Shown: positions 1-7,957 of the stretch, one piece after another
Position numbering within the stretch: position 1 is the first letter of the stretch
How the letters are laid out: every line of letters begins with the position of its first letter
Assembly (NCBI GenBank): GCA_050247895.1
Contig: JBFWTJ010000035.1
Location: forward strand, 1-17,819
Direction of reading: 5' to 3'
Length of the DNA stretch: 17,819 nucleotides
Origin: CAVPEW01 sp050247895
GTDB taxonomy: Bacteria > Actinomycetota > Acidimicrobiia > Acidimicrobiales > VFJN01
Notes under the pieces: model-generated
Databases searched by the model: none
Told to the model about the DNA's origin: nothing
Seen by the model: only the letters and a program-made list of their open reading frames with translations
Program-made: the position numbers and the translations under genes

Positions 1-28
1 CGGGCGCCTGAGGCCGCCCGGCCGCCGA

Positions 29-637
29 GTGGACACCGGCGGGCCCGCTGGCGAGGCTGGGGCCGTGCCCGTGCGCGCCGACGAGCCAGCCGTGACCCCG
101 TCCACCCCCGCCGAGCCGCCCGTGCGGGGCGAGCGGGCCGGACGCCTCGGCCGGGTCCTGGCCGTCGTCGCGGTGGGCAGCATGGTCGCCCTGTGGGGCT
201 ACGTCCTCTTCCTGGCCGTGGGCCAGGGTCGCAAGCCACCGCCCGACACCCTGTCCGACCCGTCGTTCGGCCGGGCCGCCGAGGTCCGCTGCCAGGCCAC
301 GCTGGACCAGGTCGCGGCCCTGGCCCCCGCCGACAGCGCGGCCAGCCCGCAGGACCGGGCCGTGGTCATCGACGACGCCACCGACCTCTTCACCTCCATG
401 GTCGACGACCTGGCCGCCATGGCACCCCCCGGCCCCGACGGCGAGCTCGTCACCCTCTGGGTCGCCGACTGGCGCACCTACCTCGACGACCGCAGGGAGC
501 ACACCGGGGCGCTGTCCACCGGCGAGGACCGGCGCTTCCGGGTGTCGGCCCGCGACGGCGACCACATCACCAAGTACCTCGACGCCTTCGCGGCCGACAA
601 CCACATGCCGGCCTGCGGTTCGCCCCTCGACGTCTAG
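29..637 (+). CDS. Hypothetical single-pass membrane protein with extracytoplasmic domain
   Basis: No family was recognised. The frame gives 202 residues from a GTG at 29. The first 40 residues are Pro/Ala/Gly-rich and probably disordered. One hydrophobic segment follows at about residues 43-65, then Gly-Arg-Lys, and then a soluble domain of about 135 residues that is rich in Asp and Ala. This domain has only two cysteines, Cys88 and Cys196 near the C-terminus, which could form a disulfide if it lies outside the membrane (inference). The start is uncertain: the GTG at 29 has no clear ribosome site, whereas a GTG at 65 follows GAGG with good spacing and would remove 12 residues of the disordered tail. 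The stop shares the four bases CTAG with the converging NUDIX gene. Coding is supported by strong G/C third-position bias and an uninterrupted frame with a sensible membrane topology. Confidence 0.7.
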   Translation: MDTGGPAGEAGAVPVRADEPAVTPSTPAEPPVRGERAGRLGRVLAVVAVGSMVALWGYVLFLAVGQGRKPPPDTLSDPSFGRAAEVRCQATLDQVAALAPADSAASPQDRAVVIDDATDLFTSMVDDLAAMAPPGPDGELVTLWVADWRTYLDDRREHTGALSTGEDRRFRVSARDGDHITKYLDAFAADNHMPACGSPLDV

Positions 638-1260
638 CGACCGGGGTCGGGTCCCACCTCGACCAGGTCGAGGGCGGCGAGGCCGACCCGGGCCAGGCGA
701 CGCAGGCCCGGGTCGCAGCCGAGCCCGGCCAGCTCGTCGGGGCGGGCCCAGCGGTGGTCGGTCGACTCGTGGTTGGGGGCCAGGACCGCACCCGGCGGGG
801 CCACCACCAGGTAGCGGACGTCGAGGTGGAGGTGGTCGGGATCCGGCCCGCCCGGCGCGCTGATCAGGTGCACGTCGAGGTCGATCGCCGGCGTCGCGAC
901 GCGCAGGCCGGCGATGCCGGTCTCCTCGGTCGCCTCACACCACGCGACGCGGGCCAGGTGGCCGTCGCCGTCGGCGTGGCCGCCGGGCTGGAGCCAGCGC
1001 CCGAGCTTGGCGTGGAGCAGGAGCGCGATCCGCCGCGTCGCCGGGTCCACCACCAGGGCCGAGCCGGTCAGGTGGCCTGCCGCGCACGACCGCAGCAGGG
1101 CGTCGGGCCGCGCCCCGCAGAAGGCCAGGATCCGGGCCCGGCGCGCCTCGTGCGCGGCGTCGCCGGGCGGGACGGCCCGCACCGCGGCGACCGCCGCGTC
1201 GAGGTCGTCGGGGCCCGCCGTCGGGGGCCCGCCGCCCAGGCGGACCCTCGGCACGCTCAC
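634..1260 (-). CDS. NUDIX hydrolase
   Basis: This 208-residue protein belongs to the NUDIX superfamily, which cleaves nucleoside diphosphates linked to another group; the substrate here is unknown. The Nudix box is recognisable as QPGGHADGDG followed about seven residues on by CEATEETGI, which keeps the GG, the E..EE metal-binding core and the final G-I. The usual Arg of the REUxEE motif is Cys, and the first Glu position of the consensus is Gly. The residues before the box (LLLHAKLGRWLQPGGH) are typical of NUDIX proteins. The GTG at 1260 was chosen because it overlaps the TGA of the upstream glycosylase gene as GTGA, so translation is probably coupled; a second GTG at 1254 would lose only two residues. 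The much longer in-frame extension upstream is out of frame with the real upstream gene and has no homology-like features. It is the last gene of the long minus-strand block. Confidence 0.85.
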   Translation of the reverse strand: MSVPRVRLGGGPPTAGPDDLDAAVAAVRAVPPGDAAHEARRARILAFCGARPDALLRSCAAGHLTGSALVVDPATRRIALLLHAKLGRWLQPGGHADGDGHLARVAWCEATEETGIAGLRVATPAIDLDVHLISAPGGPDPDHLHLDVRYLVVAPPGAVLAPNHESTDHRWARPDELAGLGCDPGLRRLARVGLAALDLVEVGPDPGR

Positions 1261-1865
1261 CGGGGCCTCGAGACGTGGGGATCGCCCGGCACGTACCAGC
1301 GCCAAGGGTGCTCGGCCCCCCGGGTCAGGCCGATCCGGTTGCCCACGACCGGGTCGGCCGGCGGGGCCACGCCGTCGTCGACCACCGTGACCCCCCGGTC
1401 GGCCCGCACGAGGTCGGCACCGTCGTGGCCACCGTCCAGGCCGAACGCCTGGCAGAGCTTGGCCGGGCCGCTGCACAGGTCGACGTCGCGGCGGGCGGCC
1501 GGGCGGCACGCCCGCATCTCGTCCAGGCCGGCCACCGGGGCCAGGGCCCGCAGCAGCACCGCCACGCCCTCCCCCTCCTCACCGCACACCGCGTTGGCGC
1601 ACCAGTGCATGCCGTAGGTGAAGTACACGTAGAGCAGGCCCGGGCGACCGAACATCGTGGCGTTGCGCCGGGTCGGCCCACGGTAGGCGTGGCTCCCCGG
1701 ATCGATCGGCCCGCAGTAGGCCTCGACCTCCACGATCCGCCCGGCGCGCCCACCCCGCACCAGCAGCTTGCCCAGCAGGTCGGGTGCGACCTCCCGGGGG
1801 TCGCGCCCGTAGAAGCCGCGGCCCAGGCGGCGCCGGCGGCGACCCGCGGGCGGGCGGCTCACCAC
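1257..1865 (-). CDS. DNA-3-methyladenine glycosylase (AAG/MPG family)
   Basis: This enzyme starts base-excision repair by cutting alkylated or deaminated purines from DNA. The 202-residue protein carries the family hallmarks. These are LLGKLL near residues 31-35, the catalytic-Glu segment IVEVEAY at 44-50, DPGSHAYRGPTRRNATMF around 55-72, LLYVYFTYGMHWCANAVCG at about 77-95, LCSGPAKLCQAFG at 130-142, and a C-terminal RIGLTRGAEHPWRWYV. The length matches bacterial members (about 190-210). The start is one of two adjacent GTGs (1865, 1862); GAGG lies about 10 bases before the first. The second GTG sits in a GTGA whose TGA closes a short frame running on from the argH stop. The gene lies 35 bases after argH and overlaps the NUDIX gene by GTGA. 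Repair is unrelated to arginine, so the linkage probably reflects a shared transcript rather than a shared function. Confidence 0.93.
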   Translation of the reverse strand: MVSRPPAGRRRRRLGRGFYGRDPREVAPDLLGKLLVRGGRAGRIVEVEAYCGPIDPGSHAYRGPTRRNATMFGRPGLLYVYFTYGMHWCANAVCGEEGEGVAVLLRALAPVAGLDEMRACRPAARRDVDLCSGPAKLCQAFGLDGGHDGADLVRADRGVTVVDDGVAPPADPVVGNRIGLTRGAEHPWRWYVPGDPHVSRPR

Positions 1866-1900
1866 GCGCCCGCCACCTCGGATGCCACCGTGGCCACCCG

Positions 1901-3277
1901 CTAGAGCCGGGCGCGATCCGCGTCGAGGCGGGCCCGGAAGCGGACCAGCTGGTCGGCGAAGGGTCCCGGACCGGCGCCTCCCGGGGTGGAGCGACGGGTG
2001 ACCGAGACCCCCGGACCGAGCAGCGCGACCGCCTCCTCGCCCAGCGCGGGGTGGGCCCGGACCAGCTCGGCCAGCGGCACGCCGCCCTCCAGCGACTGCC
2101 TGACCAGCGAGCCCACCACCGCGTGCGCCTCCCGGAACGGCGTGCCGGCCTCGACGAGGTGCTCGGCCAGGTCCGTCGCCGCCACCGTCGGCGCGTCCGC
2201 GGCGGCCCGCATCCGGTCGGTCAGGAAGGTCACCGTCGACAGCATGCCGGCGAGCGCGCCGAGTGCCAGGCAGACCTGGTCGACCGCGTCGAACAGCGGC
2301 TCCTTGTCCTCCTGGAGGTCGCGGTTGTAGGCGAGGGGCAGGCCCTTGAGCGTGGCCAGCAGGCCCGTCAGGTCGCCGATCAGCCGGCCCGCCCGGCCCC
2401 GGGCCAGCTCGGCGATGTCGGCGTTCTTCTTCTGGGGCAGCATCGAGGACCCGGTGGCGTAGGCGTCGTCGAGCCGGGCGAAGCCGAACTCGTCGCTCGA
2501 CCACAGGACCACCTCCTCGCCGACGCGCGACAGGTGGACCCCGACCAGGGTCAGCACGAAGAGCGCCTCGGCCACGAAGTCCCGGTCCGACACGGCGTCC
2601 AGGCTGTTGTCGAACCGGGCCGCGAACCCGAGGTCGGCCGCCACCCCGTCGGGATCCAGCGGCAGGGACGACCCGGCCAGCGCCCCCGCGCCCAGCGGGC
2701 TCACGTCGGCCCGCCGCCGGCAGTCGACCAGCCGGTCCAGGTCCCGGGCCAGCGCCCAGCCGTGGGCCAGCAGGTGGTGGCCGAGCAGGACCGGCTGGGC
2801 CCGCTGGAGGTGCGTGTACCCGGGCAGGTACGCCTCCCCGGCCTCCTCGGCCCGGGCCAGCAGGACCTCCTGGAGCCCGACCAGGCGCGCCCCCACCTGG
2901 CCCAGGGCGTCCTTCACGTACAGGCGGAGGTCGGTGGCCACCTGGTCGTTGCGGCTCCGCCCGGTGTGGAGCTTGGCCCCGGCCTCGCCGGCCAGCGCGG
3001 TCACCCGGCGCTCGACCGCGGTGTGGATGTCCTCGTCGGTGGGGACGAACTCGAACCGGCCCTCGGCCAGCTCGCGCTCCACCTCGTCCAGCGCGCCGAG
3101 CACCGAGGCGGCCTCGTCCGGTGTCAGCAGCCCGACCCGGGCCAGCCCCCTCACGTGGGCGCGGGACCCGGCCACGTCGTAGGGCGCCAACCGCCGGTCG
3201 AAGGGCAGGCTCACCGTGTAGGCCAGGAGCTCCTCGGACGGCCCGGCCGCGAACCGGCCGTGCCACAGCGTGCTCAC
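1901..3277 (-). CDS. argH: Argininosuccinate lyase
   Basis: This is the last step of arginine synthesis: it splits argininosuccinate into arginine and fumarate, acting as a cytosolic homotetramer. The 458-residue protein is the normal length for the fumarase/aspartase-type lyases. It shows the three conserved regions: HTGRSRNDQVATD at about 104-116, GYTHLQRAQP with the catalytic His at about 153-162, and the superfamily signature GSSMLPQKKNAD at 276-287 with the catalytic serine loop. The N-terminal LWHGRFA is typical. The GTG at 3277 overlaps the argG TGA as GTGA, which fixes the start and rejects an 87-residue upstream extension in the same frame. The gene ends at TAG and is followed by a 35-base gap before the glycosylase gene. 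Confidence 0.97.
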   Translation of the reverse strand: MSTLWHGRFAAGPSEELLAYTVSLPFDRRLAPYDVAGSRAHVRGLARVGLLTPDEAASVLGALDEVERELAEGRFEFVPTDEDIHTAVERRVTALAGEAGAKLHTGRSRNDQVATDLRLYVKDALGQVGARLVGLQEVLLARAEEAGEAYLPGYTHLQRAQPVLLGHHLLAHGWALARDLDRLVDCRRRADVSPLGAGALAGSSLPLDPDGVAADLGFAARFDNSLDAVSDRDFVAEALFVLTLVGVHLSRVGEEVVLWSSDEFGFARLDDAYATGSSMLPQKKNADIAELARGRAGRLIGDLTGLLATLKGLPLAYNRDLQEDKEPLFDAVDQVCLALGALAGMLSTVTFLTDRMRAAADAPTVAATDLAEHLVEAGTPFREAHAVVGSLVRQSLEGGVPLAELVRAHPALGEEAVALLGPGVSVTRRSTPGGAGPGPFADQLVRFRARLDADRARL

Positions 3278-4473
3278 CGCTGCGACCCGGGCCCCTGGAT
3301 CCCCGACCAGGTCTCCACGCCCAGGCCCCACAGGCGCACGAAGCCGGCCGAGTCCTCGTGGCGGAACGAGTCGGCCGCGTCGTAGGTGGCCAGGCCGTAG
3401 TCGTAGAGGCTGGTCGGGCTCCGGCGCCCCGTGACCTCGCACGAGCCGGGCGACAACCGCAGCCGCACCTCGCCGGTCACGTGCGACTGGCTCTCGGCCA
3501 CGAACGCGTCCAGCGCCTGCTTGAGCGGGCTGAACCACAGGCCGTCGTAGACCAGCTCGGCGTAGCGGGGCTCGAGGCGGGCCTTCTCCCGGGCCAGGTC
3601 CCGTTCGAGGGTGACCGACTCGAGGTCACGGTGGGCCAGGATCAGCGCCAGGCTGGCCGGGCACTCATAGGTCTCCCGGCTCTTGATGCCCACGCGGCGG
3701 TTCTCGACCATGTCGATCCGCCCCCAGCCGTAGGACCCGACCAGGGCGTTGAGCCGCCCGATCAGCTCCCGGGGGCCCAGCGCCTCGCCGTCGAGCGAGG
3801 TCGGGATCCCGGCCTCGAAGCCGACCACCACGTCACGCTCGTCGGTCTCGGTCCGCTGGGTGAGCAGCCACACCCCCTGCGGAGGCCGGTTCCACGGGTC
3901 CTCCATCTCGCCGCACTCGATGGCCCGGCCCCACAGGTTGTCGTCGATCGAGTACAGCTTCTCCTTGGTCGCGGTGATCGGGATCCCGTGGTCGTAGGCG
4001 TAGAGGATGCAGTCCTCCCGGGTCATCCCCCAGCCCCGGACCGGCGCGATCACCTCCAGGTCGGGGGCCAGCGCCCGCGTCGAGACCTCGAAGCGGACCT
4101 GGTCGTTGCCCTTGCCCGTGCAGCCGTGGGCCACCGCGTCGGCGTGGAACTCCCGGGCCGCGGCCACCAGGTGCTTGACGATCACCGGCCGGGACAGGGC
4201 CGACACCAGCGGGTACCGGCTCTCGTAGAGGGCGTTGGCCCGCAGCGCCGGCATGCAGTAGTCGCGGGCGAACTCCTCGCGCGCGTCCACGACGACGGCC
4301 TCGACCGCGCCGGCGGCCAGCGCCCGCTCCCGCAGCACGCTCTCCTCGTCGGAGGCCTGTCCCACGTCCACCGCGAGGGCGACGACCTCGACGCCGAGGT
4401 TGTCGATCATCCAGCGGACGGCGACGGACGTGTCGAGGCCGCCGCTGTAGGCGAGGACGACGCGCTTGGCCAT
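3274..4473 (-). CDS. argG: Argininosuccinate synthase
   Basis: This enzyme joins citrulline and aspartate using ATP, the committed step before argininosuccinate. The 399-residue protein has the N-type ATP pyrophosphatase P-loop VLAYSGGLDTS at residues 6-16. It also has the conserved GCTGKGNDQVRFE, the YDHGIPI stretch, and NLWGRAIECGEMEDP. The length matches the family (about 395-405). The ATG at 4473 is certain: AGGAG lies seven to eight bases upstream, the best ribosome site in the arg cluster. It follows argR by 55 bases, the widest gap inside the cluster, so it can be translated independently of argR. The stop overlaps the argH start. I see no TGCAT-type ArgR palindrome in the argR-argG gap, so control from the argC operator seems more likely than a separate site. 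Confidence 0.97.
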   Translation of the reverse strand: MAKRVVLAYSGGLDTSVAVRWMIDNLGVEVVALAVDVGQASDEESVLRERALAAGAVEAVVVDAREEFARDYCMPALRANALYESRYPLVSALSRPVIVKHLVAAAREFHADAVAHGCTGKGNDQVRFEVSTRALAPDLEVIAPVRGWGMTREDCILYAYDHGIPITATKEKLYSIDDNLWGRAIECGEMEDPWNRPPQGVWLLTQRTETDERDVVVGFEAGIPTSLDGEALGPRELIGRLNALVGSYGWGRIDMVENRRVGIKSRETYECPASLALILAHRDLESVTLERDLAREKARLEPRYAELVYDGLWFSPLKQALDAFVAESQSHVTGEVRLRLSPGSCEVTGRRSPTSLYDYGLATYDAADSFRHEDSAGFVRLWGLGVETWSGIQGPGSQR

Positions 4474-4528
4474 GTCGGTGACTCCTGTGGCTCGGGGGGA
4501 GGGACGGGGAGGACGGGTTCGGGCCGGC

Positions 4529-5008
4529 TCAGAGGCCGGCCAGCTCGGACAGCTCTCGGGCGACGGTGGCACCGTCGGACGACTCGGCCACCACGACCAG
4601 CACGGTGTCGTCGCCGGCCACGGTGCCCAGCACGTGCTCGAGGCCCGACCGGTCGAGCGCCGAGCCCACGACGTGGGCCGAGCCGGGCGGCGTCCGCAGC
4701 ACGACCAGGTTGTGGCTGTGGGCCGCCTCGACCACCCAGTCCCCGAGCACGCGGCGGAGGTGGTCCTCGGGCGCCCGCTGCTCGGTGGGCAGCTCGGGGA
4801 TGGCGTACACGGGGTCGCCGCCGCCGGCCACGCGGACCTTGATGGCACCCAGGTCCTCGAGGTCCCGCGACACGGTGGCCTGGGTCGCCACCACCCCGTC
4901 GGCGGCCAGCAGCTCGACCAGCTGGGCCTGGCTGGTGACCGCCTGGGACTGGAGCAGCCGGGCGATGCGGTGCTGGCGCTGGGGCTTGGCCAGCGTCTTG
5001 CGGGCCAC
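4529..5008 (-). CDS. argR: Arginine repressor ArgR
   Basis: ArgR is a hexameric DNA-binding protein that represses arginine synthesis when it binds L-arginine. The 159-residue protein has both expected domains. The first is an N-terminal winged helix at about 10-60, including RIARLLQSQAVTSQAQLVELL and the recognition segment ATQATVSRDLEDLGAIKVR. The second is a C-terminal oligomerisation and arginine-binding domain at about 85-159 with LGTVAGDDTVLVVV, matching the GT(I/V)AGDDT arginine-site motif. The GTG at 5008 lies two bases after the argF stop. A CTG at 5014 is an unlikely alternative. Placement between argF and argG is the usual actinobacterial order. The likely target is the pair of palindromes at the argC start (10207-10230). 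As the gene lies in the operon it would control, negative autoregulation is expected (inference). Confidence 0.95.
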   Translation of the reverse strand: MARKTLAKPQRQHRIARLLQSQAVTSQAQLVELLAADGVVATQATVSRDLEDLGAIKVRVAGGGDPVYAIPELPTEQRAPEDHLRRVLGDWVVEAAHSHNLVVLRTPPGSAHVVGSALDRSGLEHVLGTVAGDDTVLVVVAESSDGATVARELSELAGL

Positions 5009-5010
5009 CG

Positions 5011-5922
5011 TCAGGCCCCCGACCCCGACCCGGCCAGGAAGCGCAGCAGGCCCCGGAAGGCGTGCAACCGGTTGTGGGCCTGGGCGAACACCCGGCTGCG
5101 GGGCCCGTCGATCACCGACGCCGCCACCTCGTCGCCCCGGTGGGCCGGCAGGCAGTGCATGAACACGGCACCGGGGCGGGCCGCGTCCATCACCGCGTCG
5201 TCCACGGTGAAGCCCTCGAAGGCCCGGCGGCGGTCGCCCGCCTCGGCCTCCTGGCCCATCGAGGTCCACACGTCGGTGTGCACGGCGTCGGCACCGGTCG
5301 CGGCCTCGATCGGCGAGGTGGTGACCAGCGGCGCCTCGGGCACCCCCGCCAGCGCCAGCCGGTCGAGGTCGGCGCCGGTGGGCTCGTAGCCCGCCGGGCA
5401 GGCCAGGCGCAGCGACATCCCCAGGCGCGCCGCGCCCAGGCAGAGGCTGCGGGCGACGTTGTTGTAGTCCCCCACCCAGCACACGACCCGACCGGCCAGC
5501 GGGCCCAGCTCGGCCCGCATCGTGAGCAGGTCGGCCAGGGCCTGGCAGGGGTGGGCCCGGTCCGACAGCAGGTTGACCACCGGCACCGTCGCCGCGGCGG
5601 CCAGCTCCTCGAGCACGGCGTGGTCGTAGACCCGGCCGCCGAGCACGGCGTGGTAGCCGGAGAGGACCCGGGCGATGTCGGCCAGCGGCTCGCGGTCCGC
5701 CGCGCCGACCTCGTCGGGGCGGAAGGTCACCGGGTGGCCGCCCAGCTGGGCCACGGCCACCTCGCAGGAGTGCCGGGTCCGCAACGACGGCTTCTCGAAG
5801 TACAGGCCGACGCTGCGGCCCTCCAGGAGGCGGGGCCGGCCCGGGTCCAGGGCCAGGTCGAGCACCCGCTCGACCTCCCCGGCCGACAGGTCGTCGACGT
5901 CCAGCACGTGGCGGACCGTCAC
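5011..5922 (-). CDS. argF: Ornithine carbamoyltransferase
   Basis: It transfers carbamoyl from carbamoyl phosphate to ornithine to give citrulline. The 303-residue protein contains the carbamoyl-phosphate loop FEKPSLRTR (42-50), HPCQALADLLT (124-134), the ornithine-binding DVWTSMGQE (217-225) and HCLPAHRGDEV (256-266). HCLP and SMG mark ornithine rather than aspartate transcarbamylases. The phosphate loop reads S-L-R-T-R instead of the commoner S-T-R-T-R; the catalytic Ser, Arg, Thr and Arg remain, so activity is expected. The GTG at 5922 overlaps the argD TGA as GTGA, which sets the start and removes a very long false upstream extension. The stop is two bases before the argR GTG. Confidence 0.96.
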   Translation of the reverse strand: MTVRHVLDVDDLSAGEVERVLDLALDPGRPRLLEGRSVGLYFEKPSLRTRHSCEVAVAQLGGHPVTFRPDEVGAADREPLADIARVLSGYHAVLGGRVYDHAVLEELAAAATVPVVNLLSDRAHPCQALADLLTMRAELGPLAGRVVCWVGDYNNVARSLCLGAARLGMSLRLACPAGYEPTGADLDRLALAGVPEAPLVTTSPIEAATGADAVHTDVWTSMGQEAEAGDRRRAFEGFTVDDAVMDAARPGAVFMHCLPAHRGDEVAASVIDGPRSRVFAQAHNRLHAFRGLLRFLAGSGSGA

Positions 5923-7100
5923 CCGAGCACCTCTCCGAAGGCGGCCACGGCCACCGCGATCTCGTCGTCGGAGAGGAGCAGCGACGGGGCCAGGCGCAGC
6001 GCGCTGGGGGTCACGGCGTTCACGATCACGCCCCGCTCGAGCAGCGCCGCGGCCACCGCCGGGGCCCCGCCGTCGACCAGCTCGACGGCGAGCAGCAGGC
6101 CCAGGCCCCGGACGTCGGCCACGCCGGGCAGCGCGCCCAGGGCGGACCGCAGCGCCCCACCGGCCCGCTCGGCCCGGGCGGGCACGTCCTCGGCCTCCAT
6201 CACGCCGAGCACGGCCCGGGCCGCGGCCGCGGCCAGGGGCTGGCCGCCGTAGGTCGTGGCGTGGTCGCCGGGCGAGAAGGCCGCCGCCACCTCGGCCCGG
6301 GCCCAGCAGGCGCCGATCGGCACGCCGTTGCCCAGGGCCTTGGCCATCGTCACCACGTCGGGCCGGACGCCGTAGCGCTGGTGGGCGAACCAGGCCCCGC
6401 AGCGGCCCAGGCCGGTCTGGACCTCGTCGAGGACCATCAGGATCCCCCGCTCGTCGCACAGCGCCCGCACGCCCTGCAGGTACGCCTGCGAGGCCGGGTT
6501 GACCCCTCCCTCGCCCTGCACCGGTTCGAGCAGGATCGCGGCGACCGAGGGGTCGAGCGCGGACTCCAGGGCGTCCAGGTCGTCCCAGGCCACGTGGCGG
6601 AAGCCCTCCGGCAGGGGCTGGAACGGCTCGTGCTTCTGGGGCTGGCCGGTGGCGTGCAAGGTGGCCAGCGTCCGACCGTGGAACGACCCGAAGGCGCTGA
6701 CCACCACGTGGCGGCCACGGCCCCCGAAGCGGCGGGCCAGCTTGAGGGCGCACTCGTTGGCCTCGGCCCCGCTGTTGGCGAAGAACACCTGGCCGCCACC
6801 GCCCAGGAGCCGGTCCAGGGTCCGGGCCACGTGCCAGCCGGGCTCGGTGCCGAACAGGTTCGAGACGTGGAGCAGGGTGCGGGCCTGGGTGGCCAGGGCG
6901 TCGGCCACGACGGGGTGGCTGTGGCCGAGGCTCGTCACCGCCAGCCCGGCGACCAGGTCGAGGTACCGGCGGCCGTCGCGGTCCCACACCCAGGTGCCCT
7001 CGCCCCGCACCAGCTGGAGCGCCGGCGGCCCGTAGGTGGGCATCAGCGGGCAACGCTCCAGGTCCTCGGGCGCACCCATGGCCGCGGCGTGCCCGCTCAC
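5919..7100 (-). CDS. argD: Acetylornithine aminotransferase (PLP-dependent)
   Basis: A class-III aminotransferase that converts N-acetylglutamate semialdehyde and glutamate to N-acetylornithine and 2-oxoglutarate. The 393-residue protein has NSGAEANECALKLAR at 109-123 (cofactor phosphate region), SFHGRTLATL at 139-148, ILLEPVQGEGG at 189-199, the cofactor Asp in VLDEVQTGLGR at 223-233, and the Schiff-base lysine Lys254 in TMAKALGNGVPIGA. The GTG at 7100 overlaps the argB TGA as GTGA. An ATG 21 bases downstream is an alternative, and the first seven residues show no conserved feature. Related enzymes can also act on ornithine or succinyl-diaminopimelate, but the position between argB and argF makes the arginine role firm. 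Confidence 0.96.
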   Translation of the reverse strand: MSGHAAAMGAPEDLERCPLMPTYGPPALQLVRGEGTWVWDRDGRRYLDLVAGLAVTSLGHSHPVVADALATQARTLLHVSNLFGTEPGWHVARTLDRLLGGGGQVFFANSGAEANECALKLARRFGGRGRHVVVSAFGSFHGRTLATLHATGQPQKHEPFQPLPEGFRHVAWDDLDALESALDPSVAAILLEPVQGEGGVNPASQAYLQGVRALCDERGILMVLDEVQTGLGRCGAWFAHQRYGVRPDVVTMAKALGNGVPIGACWARAEVAAAFSPGDHATTYGGQPLAAAAARAVLGVMEAEDVPARAERAGGALRSALGALPGVADVRGLGLLLAVELVDGGAPAVAAALLERGVIVNAVTPSALRLAPSLLLSDDEIAVAVAAFGEVLG

Positions 7101-7957
7101 GCCGGGCTCCGGGTCACCATCGTGCCGATCCCCTCGTCGGAGAACAGCTCCAGGAGCAGGACGTGGGGGACGCGGCCGTCGAGCAGGTGGGCCGAGCCGA
7201 CGCCGTTGTCCACCGCGTGCAGGCAGGCGGCGACCTTGGGGATCATCCCGCCGGTCAGCGTCCCTCCGTCCAGCAGGGCGTGCAGGGCGCCCGAGCCGAT
7301 CCGGCTCACCCGGCTGGCCGGGTCGTCGAGGTCGGCCAGCAGGCCCTCCACGTCGGTCAGGTAGACGACCTTCTCGGCCCGCAGCGCCACGGCGATGGCG
7401 GCCGCCACCGTGTCGGCGTTGATGTTGTAGGCCTGGCCCTGGGCGTCGGCCCCGATGGTCGACACCACGGGGATCAGCTCCTCGGCCAGCAGCCGTTCGA
7501 GGATCCCGGGGTTCACCGCGTGCACGTCGCCCACGAAGCCCAGGTCCGGGTTGCGAGCCCCGGCCACGATCAGCCCGGCGTCCTCGCCCGAGATGCCCAC
7601 CGCCAGCGGGCCGTGCAGGTTGATGGCCCCGACGATGTCGCGACCCACCTTGCCGACCAGCACCATCCGGGCGATCTCCACCGTCTCGGCGTCGGTCACC
7701 CGCAGGCCGTCGCGGAACTCGGGGACCTTGCCCAACCGCCCCATCAGGTCGCTGATCTGGGGACCGCCGCCGTGGACGACCACCGGGCGGAGGCCCACCG
7801 AGCGCATCAGCACGACGTCGTCGGCCACGTCACGGGCCAGCTTCGGGTCGACCATGGCGTTGCCGCCGTACTTCACCACCACCACCGAGCCCCGGAACCG
7901 CTGGATGTAGGGCAGCGCCTCGACCAGGACCGCGGCCCGCTGCTCGGGACCGGTCAC
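7097..7957 (-). CDS. argB: Acetylglutamate kinase
   Basis: It phosphorylates N-acetylglutamate with ATP, often the arginine-inhibited step in organisms that use the cyclic pathway. The 286-residue amino-acid kinase shows VVKYGGNAM at 27-35 with Lys29, VHGGGPQI at 61-68, GISGEDAGL at 121-129, YNINADTVAAAIA at 177-189 and GGMIPKVAAC at 236-245. An N-terminal helix of about 20 residues precedes the first strand (PEQRAAVLVEALPYIQRF), as in arginine-inhibited kinases, and the C-terminal LELFSDEGIGTMV also fits that type. Feedback inhibition is therefore expected (inference). The GTG at 7957 overlaps the argJ TGA as GTGA; the codon before it is GTC, so the start is well defined. Confidence 0.97.
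   Translation of the reverse strand: MTGPEQRAAVLVEALPYIQRFRGSVVVVKYGGNAMVDPKLARDVADDVVLMRSVGLRPVVVHGGGPQISDLMGRLGKVPEFRDGLRVTDAETVEIARMVLVGKVGRDIVGAINLHGPLAVGISGEDAGLIVAGARNPDLGFVGDVHAVNPGILERLLAEELIPVVSTIGADAQGQAYNINADTVAAAIAVALRAEKVVYLTDVEGLLADLDDPASRVSRIGSGALHALLDGGTLTGGMIPKVAACLHAVDNGVGSAHLLDGRVPHVLLLELFSDEGIGTMVTRSPA

Noticed and set aside
1..28. End of an upstream gene at TGA 9-11
   Set aside because: Only eight bases precede the stop, too little to support a coding call.
1257..3266. 669-codon frame joining the glycosylase to an upstream extension
   Set aside because: The upstream 460 residues overlap argH in another frame and are Arg/Gly/Pro repeats. The real gene starts at the GTG pair near 1865.
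4474..4528. Separate ArgR operator or promoter in the argR-argG gap
   Set aside because: No TGCAT or TGAAT half-sites and no TAnnnT with a credible -35 were seen; only a strong SD for argG.
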